In this document: positions 25,963 through 34,073 of the stretch, one piece after another
How the letters are laid out: every line of letters starts with the position of its first letter
Numbering within the stretch: the first letter of the stretch is position 1
Assembly (NCBI GenBank): GCA_021850095.1
Contig: JAJZRX010000012.1
Coordinates: forward strand, 1 to 63,265
Origin: Deltaproteobacteria bacterium
Lineage (GTDB): Bacteria > Desulfobacterota > Desulfuromonadia > Geobacterales > Pseudopelobacteraceae
Length of the DNA stretch: 63,265 nt
Direction of reading: 5' to 3'
The notes under the pieces: generated by a model
Databases searched by the model: none
Told to the model about the DNA's origin: nothing
The model's input: the letters and a program-made list of their open reading frames with translations, nothing else
Made by a program: the position numbers and the translations under genes

Positions 25963-27579
25963 TCAGGTGTGATTCGCTCCGATGTGCGTATTGATCCAGG
26001 TTTCCAGGATGTTTTCCAGTTGACTCACCAGCACCGGCTTGGTCAAAAAGTCGTTCATCCCGGCTGCCAGACACTTCTGGCGGGCTTCTTCCAGGGCGTT
26101 GGCGGTCAAGGCCACGATCGGGATGCTATGGTTCAGGACGCCCGATTGGGGGTTGCGGATCATGGCGCTGGCTTCGTAACCGTCCATCTCCGGCATCTGG
26201 CAATCCATCAGAACCAGATCATAGTCGGTCGTCTCTAGCGCCGAAACCGCCAGCAGACCGTTGGCTACCCCGTCCACCTGGTATCCCAGCGACGCGATCA
26301 TCATTTTAATGACCCGCCGGTTGGTGGCGTGATCCTCCGCCAGCAGAATCCTGCCCCTGTTGCGGTCGGGAACAGCAGCCGTCTCGTTGCCGCATTCCGG
26401 CTCGTTGCCCTGGGACTGTTGCTCGACAGCTGTCTGTTTAGGGAATTCCACCTCAAAACAAAAAGTCGATCCGACCCCTTCGATACTACGGACAGAAATG
26501 CGCGAGCCCATCAATTCCGCCAGCTGCTGGCAGATCGATAAACCCAGGCCGGTGCCGCCGTATTTGCGGGAGGTGGAGCCGTCTACCTGGGTAAAGGGCG
26601 CGAAGATGGCCTCGGTGCGATCGGCGGGAATGCCGATTCCGGTGTCCTTGACCGAAAAACGCAGCGTTGCGCTGTTGGCGTTTTCGGATAGTAGCCGTAC
26701 CTTGACCCTGACGCTGCCACTATCGGTGAACTTGATCGCATTGGAGGCCAGGTTGATAATAATCTGGCTCAGTCGGGTGCTGTCGCCGATCAGATAGGCC
26801 GGCACTCCCGGTTCGATACAGCTGTCAAACTGCAGCCCCTTTTCAACTGCCTGCAGGCGGAGCATTGCCAGCGCGTCATTGATCAGGTAGTTCAGGTTGA
26901 AGTCGTGGGGGTGCAGCTCCAGTTTTCCCGCTTCGATTCTGGCGAAGGTCAGCAGGTCGTTGATCAGCTCCAGCAGTAGCTCCGAACTGGTGCGGATGAT
27001 GCCGACATATTCGCGCTGGGTAGCATCAAGCGTGGTTCTCCGCAGCAGTTCGGTCACACCGACCACCCCGCTGAGCGGTGTGCGGAGTTCGTGGCTCATA
27101 TTGGTCAGAAAGCTGCTCTTGGTTTCATTGGCCGCTTCAGCGGCCTCCTTGGCCTGGCGCATTTCCTGTTCGGCCTGTTTATGGGTAGTGATGTCCTGGC
27201 AGAAAATTATGCAGCACTCGTCATTCAGCTTTACGACCTGCAGCGAGCCCCACAGGGGGGAACCGTCCTTGCGTCTGAAAAGGATCTCACGGGGATGGCT
27301 TTCGGCGCTGACAGCCGACAGCAGTTGCTGTTTGAGAATCTCGTGCCAGGCGGAATCGGTCAGATCCGGAATCGCTTTTCCGATTATCTCCGTGGCTTCA
27401 TAGCCCAGCATACGGGTTGCGGCACGGTTGGCTTCCCGGCAGAATCCGCCCTTGTCGGTAACCAGCACACCCAGCGGCGAGTATTCGATGTACGAGCGGA
27501 ACATGGACTCGTTACACCTGATCAGCTCGTTGTTCTGACGTTTTGATAAATCTTCAAACATAGGTCGTTTACCTGTCAC
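25963..27579 (-). CDS. PAS-sensor hybrid histidine kinase with C-terminal receiver
   Basis: A 538-aa cytosolic protein. Start GTG 27579 overlaps the upstream stop by 4 bp (GTGA); ATG 27561 is an alternative. Domains: PAS about 26-135 (YIEYSPLGVLVTDKGG), HisKA with the phospho-histidine near 163 (NMSHELRTPLSGVVG), HATPase about 265-385 (NLASNAIKFTDSG, DTGIGIPADRTEAIFAPF, GGTGLGLSI), receiver about 412-530 (ILLAEDHATNRRV, LVLMDCQMPEMDGYEA). No transmembrane helix is seen. There is no dedicated response regulator beside it; its operon partners are metabolic (engB, folE2, mqnB). Confidence 0.92.
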   Translation of the reverse strand: MTGKRPMFEDLSKRQNNELIRCNESMFRSYIEYSPLGVLVTDKGGFCREANRAATRMLGYEATEIIGKAIPDLTDSAWHEILKQQLLSAVSAESHPREILFRRKDGSPLWGSLQVVKLNDECCIIFCQDITTHKQAEQEMRQAKEAAEAANETKSSFLTNMSHELRTPLSGVVGVTELLRRTTLDATQREYVGIIRTSSELLLELINDLLTFARIEAGKLELHPHDFNLNYLINDALAMLRLQAVEKGLQFDSCIEPGVPAYLIGDSTRLSQIIINLASNAIKFTDSGSVRVKVRLLSENANSATLRFSVKDTGIGIPADRTEAIFAPFTQVDGSTSRKYGGTGLGLSICQQLAELMGSRISVRSIEGVGSTFCFEVEFPKQTAVEQQSQGNEPECGNETAAVPDRNRGRILLAEDHATNRRVIKMMIASLGYQVDGVANGLLAVSALETTDYDLVLMDCQMPEMDGYEASAMIRNPQSGVLNHSIPIVALTANALEEARQKCLAAGMNDFLTKPVLVSQLENILETWINTHIGANHT

Positions 27580-28232
27580 AGAGCGCGTGCCCGGATAAAT
27601 GTTCTGGTTGCGGCGGGAAGCGTGGCGGAACGTATCAGGAATGAGTCCAGATCCTGCCGCGTATCGATGTCGTGCCAGATCGGCAGCAGCGCCGTTGATA
27701 TTCCGGCCGATTGGGCTGCGGCCAGGCTGTGCTGGAGTACGGCCGGAGTGCTCCAGGCAATGTCCCTGAAAAGCTGGGGTAAAATCTGTTTCAGGCCCAG
27801 CAGGTAATAACCGCCGTCGGAGCTGGGGCCGAAAACGACATCGCTTTGTCCGGACTCCAGTATCTCAAAAGCCCGCACGATACAGGACGGCGGCAGATCG
27901 GGAGAGTCGCTGCCGATGATGCAGCAGCTTTCGAATCCAGCGGCGGACATTTCCGCAAAAGTGGCCTGCATGCGCTGCCCCAGGTCGCCGTCAGCCTGTC
28001 TGCGGGATTGGCAGCCAAAGCGCTCGGCCAGCAGCGGCAAAGATTCCGCCGCACAATCCCAGAAAACCACGCTCTCGATTCCGGTCAAGCCCCGGCTGAT
28101 ATCCAGCACATCCAGCAGCATGGCTTCGTACAGCTGGCTCGCGGCCTCGTCACCGACGTCGGCTGCCAGACGGCTCTTGACCTGGCCGGGCAGCGGTTCG
28201 CGGGCAAAGATGATCAGGCCTCTTCTGGTCAA
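27576..28232 (-). CDS. TIGR04282/DUF2064-type glycosyltransferase
   Basis: A 218-aa GT-A fold protein. The family start RGLIIFAREPLPGQVKSRLA is clear, followed by CCIIGSDSPDLPPSCIVRAF, a metal/nucleotide-sugar site, and VVFGPSSDGGYYLLGLKQIL. The C-terminus has LPIWHDIDTRQDLDSF. Members are annotated as (arseno)sugar-biosynthesis glycosyltransferases, but the target in most bacteria is unknown and there is no arsenic gene here. It overlaps folE2 by 4 bp upstream and the PAS kinase by 4 bp downstream. Confidence 0.8.
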   Translation of the reverse strand: MTRRGLIIFAREPLPGQVKSRLAADVGDEAASQLYEAMLLDVLDISRGLTGIESVVFWDCAAESLPLLAERFGCQSRRQADGDLGQRMQATFAEMSAAGFESCCIIGSDSPDLPPSCIVRAFEILESGQSDVVFGPSSDGGYYLLGLKQILPQLFRDIAWSTPAVLQHSLAAAQSAGISTALLPIWHDIDTRQDLDSFLIRSATLPAATRTFIRARAL

Positions 28233-29035
28233 CGCCGATCCAGCTCCACCGCCGCAAAGGCGGAATGGTTGTGGATCGATTCGAAGTTCTCGGTTTCGAC
28301 CGAAAACCAGGTGATGTTGTCCAGCGCCGCCAGGCGGGAATAGGCCTCGCGGACCATGTCTTCGACAAAACGGGGGTTTTCGTAGGCCTGTTCAGTGACG
28401 TATTTTTCGTCTTCGCGTTTGAGCAGCGAATAAAGCGGGCTGCTGCCGCACTGCTCGATCAGTTCCACCAGATCCTCGATCCAGATGAAATCGCGGTAGC
28501 GCACCCGCACCGTCATGACGCTGCGCTGGTTATGGGCGCCGTAGCGGGAAAGTTCCTTGCTGCAGGGGCAGAGCGAGGTCAACGGCACCCGGATGCCGAG
28601 CACGAAGTCCAGCTGGTCGGTCATGGAGGCGCTGAACTCGCAGCTGTACTCCATCAGGCTTTTGGCTCCCGAAACCGGGGCGGTTTTGTCGATGAAGTAG
28701 GGGAACTGGATCTCCAGGTGGGCGCTGGCCGAACCCAGTTTGGACTTCATCTCCACCAGGATGGTTTCCAGTTTGTCCAGCGCGATCTGCTCGCGGTATT
28801 TGTTGAGGATCTCCACGAAGCGGCTCATGTGGGTGCCCTTGAAGTGGTGCGGCAGATCGACGTACATGTTGACCCTGGCCACGGTGTGCTGCAGGGTGCG
28901 GTTCTTGTCCATCACCACGATCGGGTAGCTGATGTCCTTGACCCCGACCTTGGAGATCGGAATCCGGCGATGATCCGGGCGCTTCTGCATGTCCGGCATG
29001 GGAGACCTGGCTGGTGCTGCGGATGGCTTGTTCAT
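28229..29035 (-). CDS. folE2: GTP cyclohydrolase I type 2 (FolE2)
   Basis: A 268-aa protein, full length for the family. It starts with the FolE2-typical [20 protein letters not shown] and has [18 protein letters not shown] and the metal-site region [19 protein letters not shown] with the conserved cysteine, then [20 protein letters not shown]. FolE2 converts GTP to dihydroneopterin triphosphate for folate (or queuosine) and can use metals other than zinc. It overlaps the engB stop upstream and the glycosyltransferase start downstream by 4 bp each. Confidence 0.95.
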   Translation of the reverse strand: MNKPSAAPARSPMPDMQKRPDHRRIPISKVGVKDISYPIVVMDKNRTLQHTVARVNMYVDLPHHFKGTHMSRFVEILNKYREQIALDKLETILVEMKSKLGSASAHLEIQFPYFIDKTAPVSGAKSLMEYSCEFSASMTDQLDFVLGIRVPLTSLCPCSKELSRYGAHNQRSVMTVRVRYRDFIWIEDLVELIEQCGSSPLYSLLKREDEKYVTEQAYENPRFVEDMVREAYSRLAALDNITWFSVETENFESIHNHSAFAAVELDRR

Positions 29036-29643
29036 GATTGACCTTCCGGTGTCAATTGAATCTCCAGCACGCTGCCGATCTCGTTCCAGATCCCCTCGCG
29101 CCCGTCCCGGGAGAGGGCCGAGAAGGGCAACAGCATGCCCTTGTCACGCTTGATGGCGGCCGCGATCAGGGTTTTCTGCTTGGCCTGCTCGTTTTTCGAG
29201 AGTTTGTCGCATTTGGTCAGCACGATAATGGGCGGGATGTTGTACATCTCCAGCCACTTCAGCATCTGCAGGTCGCCGTCGGAGGGGGTCCGGCGGATAT
29301 CCAGGATCAGCACGACCGCCTTGAGGCTTTCGCGCAGCGACAGGTAGCTCTCGATCATCGGCCCCCACTGCTTGCGCAGAGCGGGCGGCGCCTTGGCGTA
29401 GCCGTAGCCGGGCAGATCCACCAGGGTCAGGATGCCGTTGATGTCGAAGAAATTGATCAGCTGCGTCCGTCCGGGTGTCGAACTGGTGCGGACCAGCCCC
29501 TTGCGGCCGGCCAGCACGTTGATCAGCGAGGATTTTCCCACATTGGAGCGCCCCACAAAGGCCACTTCCGGCAATCCGGGTGGCGGGTAATCCTTCGGTT
29601 TTGCGGCGCTCTTTATGAAATCGGCCTGAAAGACATTCATCAT
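29032..29643 (-). CDS. engB: Ribosome biogenesis GTPase EngB/YsxC
   Basis: A 203-aa small TRAFAC GTPase. Motifs: G1 [18 protein letters not shown], a G2 region [17 protein letters not shown]3 [17 protein letters not shown]4 [10 protein letters not shown], and a G5-like [10 protein letters not shown]. It is essential for 50S assembly in model bacteria. AAGGAG lies about six bases before the ATG. It is the first gene of a five-gene leftward operon whose members overlap, with a promoter just upstream. Confidence 0.95.
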   Translation of the reverse strand: MMNVFQADFIKSAAKPKDYPPPGLPEVAFVGRSNVGKSSLINVLAGRKGLVRTSSTPGRTQLINFFDINGILTLVDLPGYGYAKAPPALRKQWGPMIESYLSLRESLKAVVLILDIRRTPSDGDLQMLKWLEMYNIPPIIVLTKCDKLSKNEQAKQKTLIAAAIKRDKGMLLPFSALSRDGREGIWNEIGSVLEIQLTPEGQS

Positions 29644-29663
29644 TATATCTCCTTGAGGGCGCC

Positions 29664-29693
29664 ATTATAGTGTCCTGACCCTTTTTGATTCAA
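29664..29693 (-). promoter_or_regulatory. Probable sigma-70 promoter of the engB operon
   Basis: On the minus strand, TTGAAT (29693-29688), an 18-bp spacer and a perfect TATAAT (29669-29664). It lies 20 bases before the engB start and is back-to-back with the nuoH promoter. Confidence 0.55.
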
Positions 29694-29701
29694 GCGCTTA
29701 A

Positions 29702-29730
29702 TTGAAATGCGCCAGATTTGGCTGTTTAAT
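29702..29730 (+). promoter_or_regulatory. Probable sigma-70 promoter of the nuoH-nuoN cluster
   Basis: TTGAAA (29702-29707), a 17-bp spacer and TTTAAT (29725-29730), each a 5/6 match. An AAGCGCTT palindrome (29692-29699) flanked by TTCAA/TTGAA sits between this -35 and the divergent engB -35, a possible shared operator. The leader is about 98 bases to the nuoH ATG. Confidence 0.55.
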
Positions 29731-29834
29731 GAAAGAATTAGCCGGTGGTGTTTGATTCTATTCTGTGGTATACGGAATACCTGATGCTTTCTTGTGGCTC
29801 GTGTTTCTCTTGCCTGTTTGCTGAGCAGGTTTTC

Positions 29835-30827
29835 ATGGCAACTTTTTCTCTGGACATAGCGCTGTTCGCCGCCAAGCTGGGACTGGTTTTTTTCGTTGTA
29901 CTGACCCTGGCGGCCTACCTGGTGTTTGCCGAGCGGAAGATCCTGGCCTGGGTTCAGGATCGCAAGGGGCCCAACCGCGTCGGCCCCTTCGGTCTGCTGC
30001 AGCCGCTGGCGGATCTGATCAAACTCCTGACCAAAGAAGATTTCATGCCGGCCGCCGCCGACCGGTGGCTGTTCTACCTGGCCCCGGCCATGGCCGCCAT
30101 CCCCGCCATCCTGATCTTTGCCGTGATTCCCTTCGGCGCTCCGCTGACAATTGCCGGACGCCAGCTGCCGCTGGTGGTGGCCGACCTGAATGTGGGGCTG
30201 CTGTTCTTCCTGGCGCTCTCCTCCATCGCCGTTTATGGCGTGGCCATCGGCGGCTGGGCCTCCAACTCCAAATATTCCCTGCTGGGGGGCATCCGCGGTC
30301 TGGCCCAGCTGATCTCCTACGAACTTTCCATGGGGCTGTCGCTGGTGCCGGTCGTCATGCTGGCCCGCTCCTTCAGTCTGACCGATATTGTCGCCGCCCA
30401 GGCTTCGATGCCGTTCATCCTTTACCAACCGCTGGCCTTCATCATTTTCCTGATCAGCATCAGCGCCGAATGCAAGCGGATTCCCTTTGATCTGCCTGAA
30501 GCGGAAGGCGAGCTGGTGGCCGGTTTTCACAGCGAATATTCCGGGATGCGTTTCGGCCTGTTCTTTGTGGGTGAATACATCAACATCATCGTGTTGGGGG
30601 GCTTGGCGACCACCTTTTTTCTGGGGGGCTGGCATGGCCCGCTGCTGCCGCCGGTGGTCTGGTTTGCGCTGAAAACGCTGGCCTTCGCTTTTTTCTTCAT
30701 CTGGATGCGCGGCACCCTGCCCCGGCTGCGCTACGACCAGCTCATGCATCTGGGGTGGAAAGTGCTGACGCCGCTGGCTTTGATCAATATCCTGATCACC
30801 GGCTGGTGGCTTGTTTTGACCCGCTGA
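29835..30827 (+). CDS. nuoH: NADH-quinone oxidoreductase subunit H
   Basis: A 330-aa membrane protein with eight helices. ATG 29835 is chosen because the family N-terminus follows directly; a longer in-frame start would add 30 residues unlike NuoH. Signature segments: AYLVFAERKILAWVQDRKGPNRVGP, GLLQPLADLIKLLTKEDF, YELSMGLSLVPVV, and RIPFDLPEAEGELVAGFHSEYSG, which forms part of the quinone site. NuoH couples the peripheral arm to the membrane arm of complex I. No nuoA-G genes precede it; the neighbour on the left is the divergent engB operon. Confidence 0.95.
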   Translation: MATFSLDIALFAAKLGLVFFVVLTLAAYLVFAERKILAWVQDRKGPNRVGPFGLLQPLADLIKLLTKEDFMPAAADRWLFYLAPAMAAIPAILIFAVIPFGAPLTIAGRQLPLVVADLNVGLLFFLALSSIAVYGVAIGGWASNSKYSLLGGIRGLAQLISYELSMGLSLVPVVMLARSFSLTDIVAAQASMPFILYQPLAFIIFLISISAECKRIPFDLPEAEGELVAGFHSEYSGMRFGLFFVGEYINIIVLGGLATTFFLGGWHGPLLPPVVWFALKTLAFAFFFIWMRGTLPRLRYDQLMHLGWKVLTPLALINILITGWWLVLTR

Positions 30828-30879
30828 TCCACGGACAGTGCTGTCCGATCATGTAACCCAGAAAAGGGAGGAGTCGAAC

Positions 30880-31302
30880 ATGGAAAGCGTGAATGCGAAG
30901 AACCGTCATGGCCACACCCCGCTGATCAATGCATCCAAAGAGGGTCTCAAGGACTTTGTCCACGACCTGCTGCATCGCGGCGCCGACATCACCGCCAGCA
31001 GCGACAAGGGCAAAACGGCCCTGCACTATGCCGCCGCCAACGGGCACACCGAAATTGTCAACATGCTGATCGAAAAGGGCGCCGATGTTGATGCCCTTGA
31101 CAACGAAGGTCATACGCCGCTGATGTTTGCCGCCATCTACGGTTGCAACAAAACCGTTCAGGCCCTGCTGGACGGAGGCGCCAACCCCTCCATCAAAACA
31201 CCGGCCGGCAACACCGCCAGTCGGTATGCCGAGAACAACGAGCACCCGCTGGCGTCGGCCCTGCTGAAAAAGGCCGAGCGCGCCAAGCACGGCAACGCTT
31301 GA
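30880..31302 (+). CDS. Ankyrin-repeat protein inside the nuo cluster
   Basis: A 140-aa soluble protein with GGGAGGAG seven bases before ATG 30880. It is composed of about four ankyrin repeats: HGHTPLINASKEGLKDFV, KGKTALHYAAANGHTEIVNM, EGHTPLMFAAIYGCNKTVQ and a shorter AGNTASRYAENNEHPLASAL. There is no signal peptide or catalytic domain; it should mediate protein-protein contacts in the cytoplasm. It lies 52 bp after nuoH and before nuoI. It is not a complex I subunit in known systems; a chaperone or assembly role is only a guess. Confidence 0.88.
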   Translation: MESVNAKNRHGHTPLINASKEGLKDFVHDLLHRGADITASSDKGKTALHYAAANGHTEIVNMLIEKGADVDALDNEGHTPLMFAAIYGCNKTVQALLDGGANPSIKTPAGNTASRYAENNEHPLASALLKKAERAKHGNA

Positions 31303-31326
31303 TTACGAAAAAAAGGAAAGGCAATA

Positions 31327-31433
31327 GAACGCGGATGACGCGGATTGAACGGATTTGCGCGGATTTTTAAAGATATTTTTTGTCTTTGTCAGTATCCGCG
31401 TACATCCGTTCATATCCGGTAGATTCCGCGTTC
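31327..31433. repeat. Large imperfect palindrome upstream of nuoI
   Basis: Left arm 31327-31364 and right arm 31394-31433 are near reverse complements, built on repeats of ATCCGCG/CGCGGAT, separated by a 29-base AT-rich loop. It ends 12 bases before the nuoI ATG. Its form suggests a dispersed intergenic repeat (REP/MITE-like); I cannot check other copies here. Confidence 0.8.
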
Positions 31434-31445
31434 TGTCTTTATACG

Positions 31446-31976
31446 ATGAGCATTTTTTCCGACACAAAAGCGATTCTGGGCGGATTCGGCGTCACCCTGC
31501 GCCACATGCTGCGCAAGCCGGTCACGATCCAGTACCCCGAGGAAAAACGGATACCCTATCCGCGCTTCCGGGCCCGGATCGTTCTGACCCACGATCCGGA
31601 TGGCGACGAGCGCTGCGTGGCCTGCTACCTCTGTTCGGCGGCCTGCCCGGTGGACTGCATTTCGATGCAGTCGGCCGAGTGCGAAGATGGCCGCCGTTAT
31701 GCGGCCTGGTTCCGGATCAACTTCTCGCGCTGCATCTTCTGCGGATTGTGCGCCGAGGCCTGCCCGACCCTGGCTATCCAGATGACCCCCGATTTTGAAA
31801 TCTGCAAGCGCGACATCATGGATCTGGTTTACGAGAAGGAGGATCTGCTGATTAACGGCTGCGGCAAGGATGCCGGCTACAATTTCTACAAACATTCCGG
31901 GATCGGCGTGACCCAGCCGCGCGGGGCGGGGGTGGAGGAAACCCCTCCCGTGGATGTCCGGAGTCTGATGCCATGA
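31446..31976 (+). CDS. nuoI: NADH-quinone oxidoreductase subunit I (2x[4Fe-4S])
   Basis: A 176-aa ferredoxin-like subunit. ATG 31446 gives the normal N-terminus [21 protein letters not shown]; the longer frame would be read from the palindrome. Two Cys-x2-Cys-x2-Cys-x3-Cys-Pro motifs bind the clusters: [15 protein letters not shown] and [13 protein letters not shown]. They pass electrons from the peripheral arm to quinone. No good ribosome site is visible, because the palindrome occupies the upstream DNA. The stop overlaps nuoJ (ATGA). Confidence 0.95.
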   Translation: MSIFSDTKAILGGFGVTLRHMLRKPVTIQYPEEKRIPYPRFRARIVLTHDPDGDERCVACYLCSAACPVDCISMQSAECEDGRRYAAWFRINFSRCIFCGLCAEACPTLAIQMTPDFEICKRDIMDLVYEKEDLLINGCGKDAGYNFYKHSGIGVTQPRGAGVEETPPVDVRSLMP

Positions 31977-32512
31977 TCGAACAAACCATCTTTTACCTGC
32001 TGGCCGCCACGGCGGTCATCGCCACGATCCTGGCCATCACCGAAAAACATCCGGTGCATGCCATTATGTATCTGGTGACCTCGCTGTTTTCCATGGCGAT
32101 CATCTTCTATCTGCTGATGGCGCCGCTGGTGGCGGCCTTCGAGGTGATCCTCTACGCCGGCGCCATCATGGTGCTGTTTTTGTTCGTGATCATGATGCTC
32201 GATCTGGGGCACCCGGAAAAGGGGCTCTCGCCTGGCTGGAAGGAGTGGCTGCCGGCGCTGCTGCTGGCGGGCGCCAGCATCGCTTCGCTGGCGGTGATTG
32301 TTATCTCACGCTCTGCAGCCGTGGCCGCACATCCTGCCGGGCTGTCGATCCGCGAAGTTGCGCTGCGTCTGTTCCGCGAACATGGCCTGGCGGTGGAGCT
32401 GGTTTCGCTGCAGCTGCTGTTTGCGCTGGTGGGGGCACTGTATCTGGGGCGGCAGCGCCAGCCCTCACCCTCGCAGGGAAACGTTGGCCGAAGTCCGGGT
32501 GAGGGGCCATGA
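31973..32512 (+). CDS. nuoJ: NADH-quinone oxidoreductase subunit J
   Basis: A 179-aa membrane subunit with five helices. Family features: an N-terminal [39 protein letters not shown], and [24 protein letters not shown], the pi-bulge helix that takes part in proton coupling. The last ~17 residues (after LYLGRQRQ) are encoded by an inverted repeat and look acquired rather than native. The gene overlaps nuoI and nuoK by 4 bp. Confidence 0.93.
   Translation: MIEQTIFYLLAATAVIATILAITEKHPVHAIMYLVTSLFSMAIIFYLLMAPLVAAFEVILYAGAIMVLFLFVIMMLDLGHPEKGLSPGWKEWLPALLLAGASIASLAVIVISRSAAVAAHPAGLSIREVALRLFREHGLAVELVSLQLLFALVGALYLGRQRQPSPSQGNVGRSPGEGP
32461..32507. repeat. Inverted repeat encoding the C-terminal tail of NuoJ
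   Basis: GCCCTCACCC (32461-32470) and GGGTGAGGGGC (32497-32507) pair around a 26-base loop. It lies wholly inside the end of nuoJ and stops 2 bases before the nuoK ATG. Confidence 0.6.
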
Positions 32513-32817
32513 TCGTCCCGCTCGAGCATATCCTGATCCTGGCTGGCCTGCTGTTTTTCATCGGCCTGTGGGGATTATTGGCCTGGCGCGCCAACCTGAT
32601 CATGATGCTGGTCTGCATCGAGGTCATGCTGAATGCGGTCATGCTGGTCTTCGTGGGGGGCTCGGCCCGTTGGGGTAATGCCGATGGCCAACTGTTCGCG
32701 ATCTTCATCATGGCGCTGACCTCGGCCGAGGTGTCGCTGGCATTGGCGATGGTGGTTTATCTGCACCGTCGGCGTAAGACGGTGGATACGGATGCCTTCA
32801 GCGGGATGAAGGGGTGA
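32509..32817 (+). CDS. nuoK: NADH-quinone oxidoreductase subunit K
   Basis: A 102-aa, three-helix subunit of normal length. HILILAGLLFFIGLWGLLA, NLIMMLVCIEVMLNAVML with the conserved glutamate, and IMALTSAEVSLALAMVVYLHRR with a second glutamate are the proton-channel features of NuoK. It overlaps nuoJ by 4 bp. After its stop the operon is broken by a 1.6-kb AT-rich insert before nuoL. Confidence 0.95.
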   Translation: MIVPLEHILILAGLLFFIGLWGLLAWRANLIMMLVCIEVMLNAVMLVFVGGSARWGNADGQLFAIFIMALTSAEVSLALAMVVYLHRRRKTVDTDAFSGMKG

Positions 32818-32831
32818 GTCGATTCCTTTAT

Positions 32832-32870
32832 ATCTGCATCACCGATATCGTATGGTTCGAGGATGCAGAT
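32832..32870. repeat. Inverted repeat just downstream of nuoK
   Basis: ATCTGCATC (32832-32840) and GATGCAGAT (32862-32870), perfect 9-bp arms around a 21-base centre. It marks the left edge of the AT-rich insert and could be a remnant end or a weak transcription stop. There is no T-run. Confidence 0.5.
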
Positions 32871-32963
32871 CAGAATGGGACATCCAGCGCAACTTGGTAA
32901 AGATCAACTGCCGTGGCGGGATAAATGTTCCATTGGGTCAATAGCGAGTTGGAGGGAGAAAAA

Positions 32964-33485
32964 ATGAAGATTGACAAGGCGGTACTTGGAATTGCAGGAG
33001 AGTTGGCAGTAGCTTCAGAACTATGCCGAAGAAATATCTATGCTCAACTAACATTTGGAAATCAAAAAAGAACCGATCTACTTGTCTGTCACGCAGGTGG
33101 TTACGCCAGAATTGAAGTTAAATGCAAACAAGGCGATGATTGGCCAAATTGCAAGGGGATAGATTCATCTGACGCTTTCTTGGTTTTTGTTGATTTTGCG
33201 GGAAAAGGAGAAACCCAAAGACCAGACTTCTATGTCTTGACCTATAAGGATTGGCTAAAGTTGTTAAAAAATAAAAAGAAAAATTGCCTCAAAAAAAGTC
33301 CTAATCGAAAAATAGAGATCAATAATGGTTGTTTGTATTTTCTTGATCAAGTTAATAAGTCCGGCAAGCCTTATGCTGGCTGTGGCGTTCGTCCGACCGA
33401 CCTTGAAAAGCATCATGAGAAGTGGGAAAAAATCAAATTATTAATAAAGGAACGCTTTGAACCAGACACTTCAGTGGAGGATTGA
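32964..33485 (+). CDS. Putative PD-(D/E)XK-type nuclease-like protein in the nuo insert
   Basis: A 173-aa soluble protein with TTGGAGGGAG seven bases before ATG 32964. The N-terminal half reads GIAGELAVASELCRRNI, then FGNQKRTDLLVCH and ARIEVKCKQGDDW: an acidic residue, then Glu-x-Lys, spaced as in PD-(D/E)XK nuclease folds. The C-terminal half is basic and rich in lysine. I cannot confirm activity. Base composition is much more AT-rich than the flanking nuo genes, which argues for transfer. It is followed by a toxin-antitoxin pair. Confidence 0.6.
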   Translation: MKIDKAVLGIAGELAVASELCRRNIYAQLTFGNQKRTDLLVCHAGGYARIEVKCKQGDDWPNCKGIDSSDAFLVFVDFAGKGETQRPDFYVLTYKDWLKLLKNKKKNCLKKSPNRKIEINNGCLYFLDQVNKSGKPYAGCGVRPTDLEKHHEKWEKIKLLIKERFEPDTSVED

Positions 33486-33793
33486 TAATCGTGGCAGTTT
33501 CTGCAGAGAAGGAAACTGGCAGAGTTGTTCTGCGGACAGTAAAAATCGAAAAGGCAAATAAAAGCGATTAAAGGCTGAAAAACCTGAGAAAATCAACAAC
33601 CTATGAAGCCTCAATTGACAGCACTTTACAGCCGGAGAGTTTGCATCAGTGAAATCGGAGGGATAAGCTTCCAACCAGCCGGTTGCATGCCGTCACGCCC
33701 GGAAAACCGACCGGGCGAAGCGGGTGAACCGGGCACCCAGTTAGGCGGAAAAAGCCTGATGACAAAAGGCACACGTTTAGGTATCGTAACATC
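33486..33793. other. Non-coding part of the nuo insert
   Basis: About 308 bp without a credible gene. It holds three small hairpins: CAGTTTC/GAAACTG (33496-33519), a perfect CGCCCGG/CCGGGCG (33696-33717) and GGGT/ACCC next to it. No T-tract follows, so they are not clear terminators. There is no recognisable promoter for the downstream toxin gene. Confidence 0.5.
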
Positions 33794-34060
33794 ATGAAAC
33801 ATTTTCGTTGGAACCACCAAAAAAACGCAGAACTGAAGAGCGAACGGGATATCTCCTTCGAACAAATTGTGCTTGCCATCGAAGGAGATGGGCTACTGGA
33901 TTGTATCCCACACCCAAACCTTGAAAAGTATCCAAATCAATCAATCTTTGTTGTGGCGTTCGAAGATTATGTTTATCTGGTGCCTTTTGTGGAAGAATCT
34001 GAATTTTATTTTCTGAAAACGGTTATCCCAAGCCGGAAGGCGACGAGGGACTACCTGTAA
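33794..34060 (+). CDS. BrnT-like toxin of a type II toxin-antitoxin pair
   Basis: An 88-aa protein. FRWNHQKNAELKSERDISFEQ at the start, VVAFEDYVYLVPFVEE in the middle and FLKTVIPSRKATRDYL at the end match the BrnT/DUF4258-type RNase toxin pattern, including the terminal Arg/Lys-rich motif. Such toxins cleave RNA and halt translation. The ribosome site is poor. The antitoxin gene begins 13 bp later, the toxin-first order seen for BrnT-BrnA. Confidence 0.72.
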   Translation: MKHFRWNHQKNAELKSERDISFEQIVLAIEGDGLLDCIPHPNLEKYPNQSIFVVAFEDYVYLVPFVEESEFYFLKTVIPSRKATRDYL

Positions 34061-34073
34061 AGGAGTTAAAGAT

